A stretch of 5,977 nucleotides of DNA, from positions 1 to 5,977 of the forward strand of contig JAGTVD010000229.1 in assembly GCA_018224505.1 (NCBI GenBank). Reading direction: 5' to 3'. This document shows, piece after piece, positions 4,504 to 5,977 of this stretch (position 1 is its first letter; each line of letters begins with the position of its first letter). The position numbers and the translations under genes were made by a program. The notes beneath the pieces are model-generated. The model was given only the letters and a program-made list of their open reading frames with translations, was not told the DNA's origin and searched no databases. The stretch is from Desulfatitalea sp. (GTDB lineage: Bacteria > Desulfobacterota > Desulfobacteria > Desulfobacterales > Desulfosarcinaceae).

Positions 4504-5977
4504 TTAGTACATATCGTCCATGTCTTCGGGAGAGGGCATGGCGCCTTTTTTCTTCTTTGCCGGTTTTTCGGTAATCATGGCTTCGGTGGTGATCATGAGG
4601 CCGGCCACCGAAGCGGCGTTCTGCAGCGCAAAACGGACCACCTTGGTGGGGTCGATGACGCCGGCGGCAATCAGATTCTCGTACTGCTCGCTGGCGGCAT
4701 TGAAGCCATAGTCGTCCTTGCCTTCCAGCACCTTGTTGAGCACCACCGAACCGTCCAGGCCGGCATTGGTGACGATCTGGCGCAGCGGTGCGGTCAGCGC
4801 CCGTTTGAGGATGCGCACGCCCGCTTTCTCCTCGCCCTTGGCATCGACTTTATCCAGTACCGGCAGGCTGCGCGCCAGAGCGACGCCGCCACCGGGGACA
4901 ATCCCCTCTTCCACGGCGGCACGGGTGGCGTTCAAAGCGTCTTCGACCCTGGCCTTCTTCTCTTTCATCTCCGTCTCGGTGGCCGCACCGATGTTGATCA
5001 CCGCCACGCCGCCGACCAGTTTTGCCAGGCGCTCCTGAAGCTTTTCGCGGTCATAATCGGAGGTCGTCTCCTCGATCTGGGCGCGAATCTGCTTCATCCG
5101 GCCTTCAATCGCCTGCCGCTTGCCGGCACCATCCACGATGGTGGTATTGTCCTTGTCGATCCGCGCAACCTTACAACTGCCCAGATCCTTGACCGTAATC
5201 GTCTCCAGCTTGACACCAAGCTCTTCCGAAATGACCTGACCGCCGGTGAGTATGGCCATGTCCTGTAAAATGGCTTTTCGTCGATCCCCGAAGCCCGGTG
5301 CTTTCACCGCCGCTACTTTCAGTGTGCCTCGCAGCTTGTTGATGATCAAGGTGGCCAGGGCTTCGCCATCGATATCCTCGGCCACGATCAGCAAGGGTTT
5401 GCCCATGCGCGCCACCTGCTCGAGCAACGGCACCATTTCCTGCATGTTCGATATTTTCTTCTCGCTGAGCAGAAGGTATGGCTCGTCCAGCACCGCCTGC
5501 ATCTTCTCCGTATTGGTGACGAAATAGGGAGAAATATAGCCGCGGTCGAACTGCATGCCTTCCACCACGGTCAAGGTGGTCTCCATGCTCTTGGCCTCCT
5601 CGACCGTGATAACGCCCTCCTTGCCGACCTTTTCCATGGCATCGCTGATCAGTTGTCCGATCACGTCATCGTTGTTGGCCGATATGGCGCCCACCTGCTT
5701 AATTTCATTCTTGTCCTTGGTGGGTTTGGACATTTTTTTCAGTTCAGCCACCACCGCAGCGACGCCTTTGTCGATACCCCGCTTCAACGCCATCGGATTG
5801 GCACCGGCGGTGACCAGCTTTTGCCCCTCGCAGTAGATGGCCTGGGCCAAAATGGTGGCCGTGGTGGTTCCATCACCGGCCGTGTCGCTGGTTTTACTGG
5901 CCACTTCCTTGACCATGCGGGCACCCATGTTTTCAAATTTGCCCTCCAGCTCGATCTCCTTGGCCACGGTCACCCCA
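4504..5977 (-). CDS. groEL: Chaperonin GroEL (Hsp60), 5' end cut off by window edge
   Basis: Subunit of the double-ring ATP-dependent folding chamber that works with GroES. The visible 490 residues begin at the Gly of the conserved KDGVTVAKE region; by alignment with E. coli about 53 N-terminal residues, including catalytic D52, lie beyond the right edge. The GTG at 5973 is an internal Val, not a start. Key elements: GDGTTT (5877-5860) with the ATP-site Asp matching D87, RVEDAL with the Asp matching D398, PGGGVAL of the nucleotide site, and apical-domain sequences such as RGYISPYF and APGFGDRR. The frame is intact. The C-terminal tail is lysine-rich followed by MPSPEDMDDMY and lacks the GGM repeats of the E. 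coli tail. It ends 9 bp before the shared terminator. GroES would be expected upstream, outside the window. Identity is certain; whether it is the sole groEL copy is unknown. Confidence 0.98.
   Translation of the reverse strand, partial: GVTVAKEIELEGKFENMGARMVKEVASKTSDTAGDGTTTATILAQAIYCEGQKLVTAGANPMALKRGIDKGVAAVVAELKKMSKPTKDKNEIKQVGAISANNDDVIGQLISDAMEKVGKEGVITVEEAKSMETTLTVVEGMQFDRGYISPYFVTNTEKMQAVLDEPYLLLSEKKISNMQEMVPLLEQVARMGKPLLIVAEDIDGEALATLIINKLRGTLKVAAVKAPGFGDRRKAILQDMAILTGGQVISEELGVKLETITVKDLGSCKVARIDKDNTTIVDGAGKRQAIEGRMKQIRAQIEETTSDYDREKLQERLAKLVGGVAVINIGAATETEMKEKKARVEDALNATRAAVEEGIVPGGGVALARSLPVLDKVDAKGEEKAGVRILKRALTAPLRQIVTNAGLDGSVVLNKVLEGKDDYGFNAASEQYENLIAAGVIDPTKVVRFALQNAASVAGLMITTEAMITEKPAKKKKGAMPSPEDMDDMY

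Noticed and set aside
5971..5973. GTG at 5973 as the groEL start
   Set aside because: It is the internal Val of the conserved DGVTVAKE segment; the true start is beyond the window.

Overview
The window is about 6 kb of GC-rich bacterial chromosome. It carries three shikimate-pathway genes on the minus strand (aroE, aroA, and aroK cut off at the left edge), one thiolase gene on the plus strand, and the 3' nine-tenths of groEL on the minus strand, cut off at the right edge. The protein styles (a thiolase with an extended loop, a GroEL tail ending in PEDMDDMY with no GGM repeats) and the genome style remind me of Desulfobacterota, such as the Desulfosarcina/Desulfobacteraceae group of sulfate reducers. 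That placement is an impression from motifs, not a search result.

Region by region: positions 1-461 hold the first 153 codons of shikimate kinase. Its start overlaps the aroA stop by four bases (ATGA). Positions 458-1723 hold EPSP synthase, and 1736-2593 hold shikimate dehydrogenase, with 12 bp between them. Transcription therefore runs aroE > aroA > aroK, a compact operon. Its three enzymes catalyse shikimate formation, shikimate phosphorylation (AroK) and enolpyruvyl transfer (AroA), which are steps 4, 5 and 6 of chorismate synthesis. Positions 2594-2944 are a divergent regulatory region between aroE and the thiolase, with candidate promoters for both directions and several short dyads.

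Positions 2945-4195 encode a thiolase with a complete catalytic set and about 21 extra residues in the loop domain. It looks monocistronic. It is unrelated to aromatic amino acid synthesis, and most likely makes or cleaves acetoacetyl-CoA or longer 3-ketoacyl-CoA.

Positions 4196-4503, between the convergent thiolase and groEL genes, are the most unusual part. An array with a strict 8-bp period begins as G-rich GGTTnnnn units and ends as about 15 C-rich nnnAACCG units, so the repeat changes strand within itself. It abuts a very long near-perfect hairpin that works as a bidirectional intrinsic terminator. I see no phage, transposon, CRISPR, RNA-gene or defence features. The genes are ordinary housekeeping genes, and any novelty lies in the octamer array and the thiolase loop.
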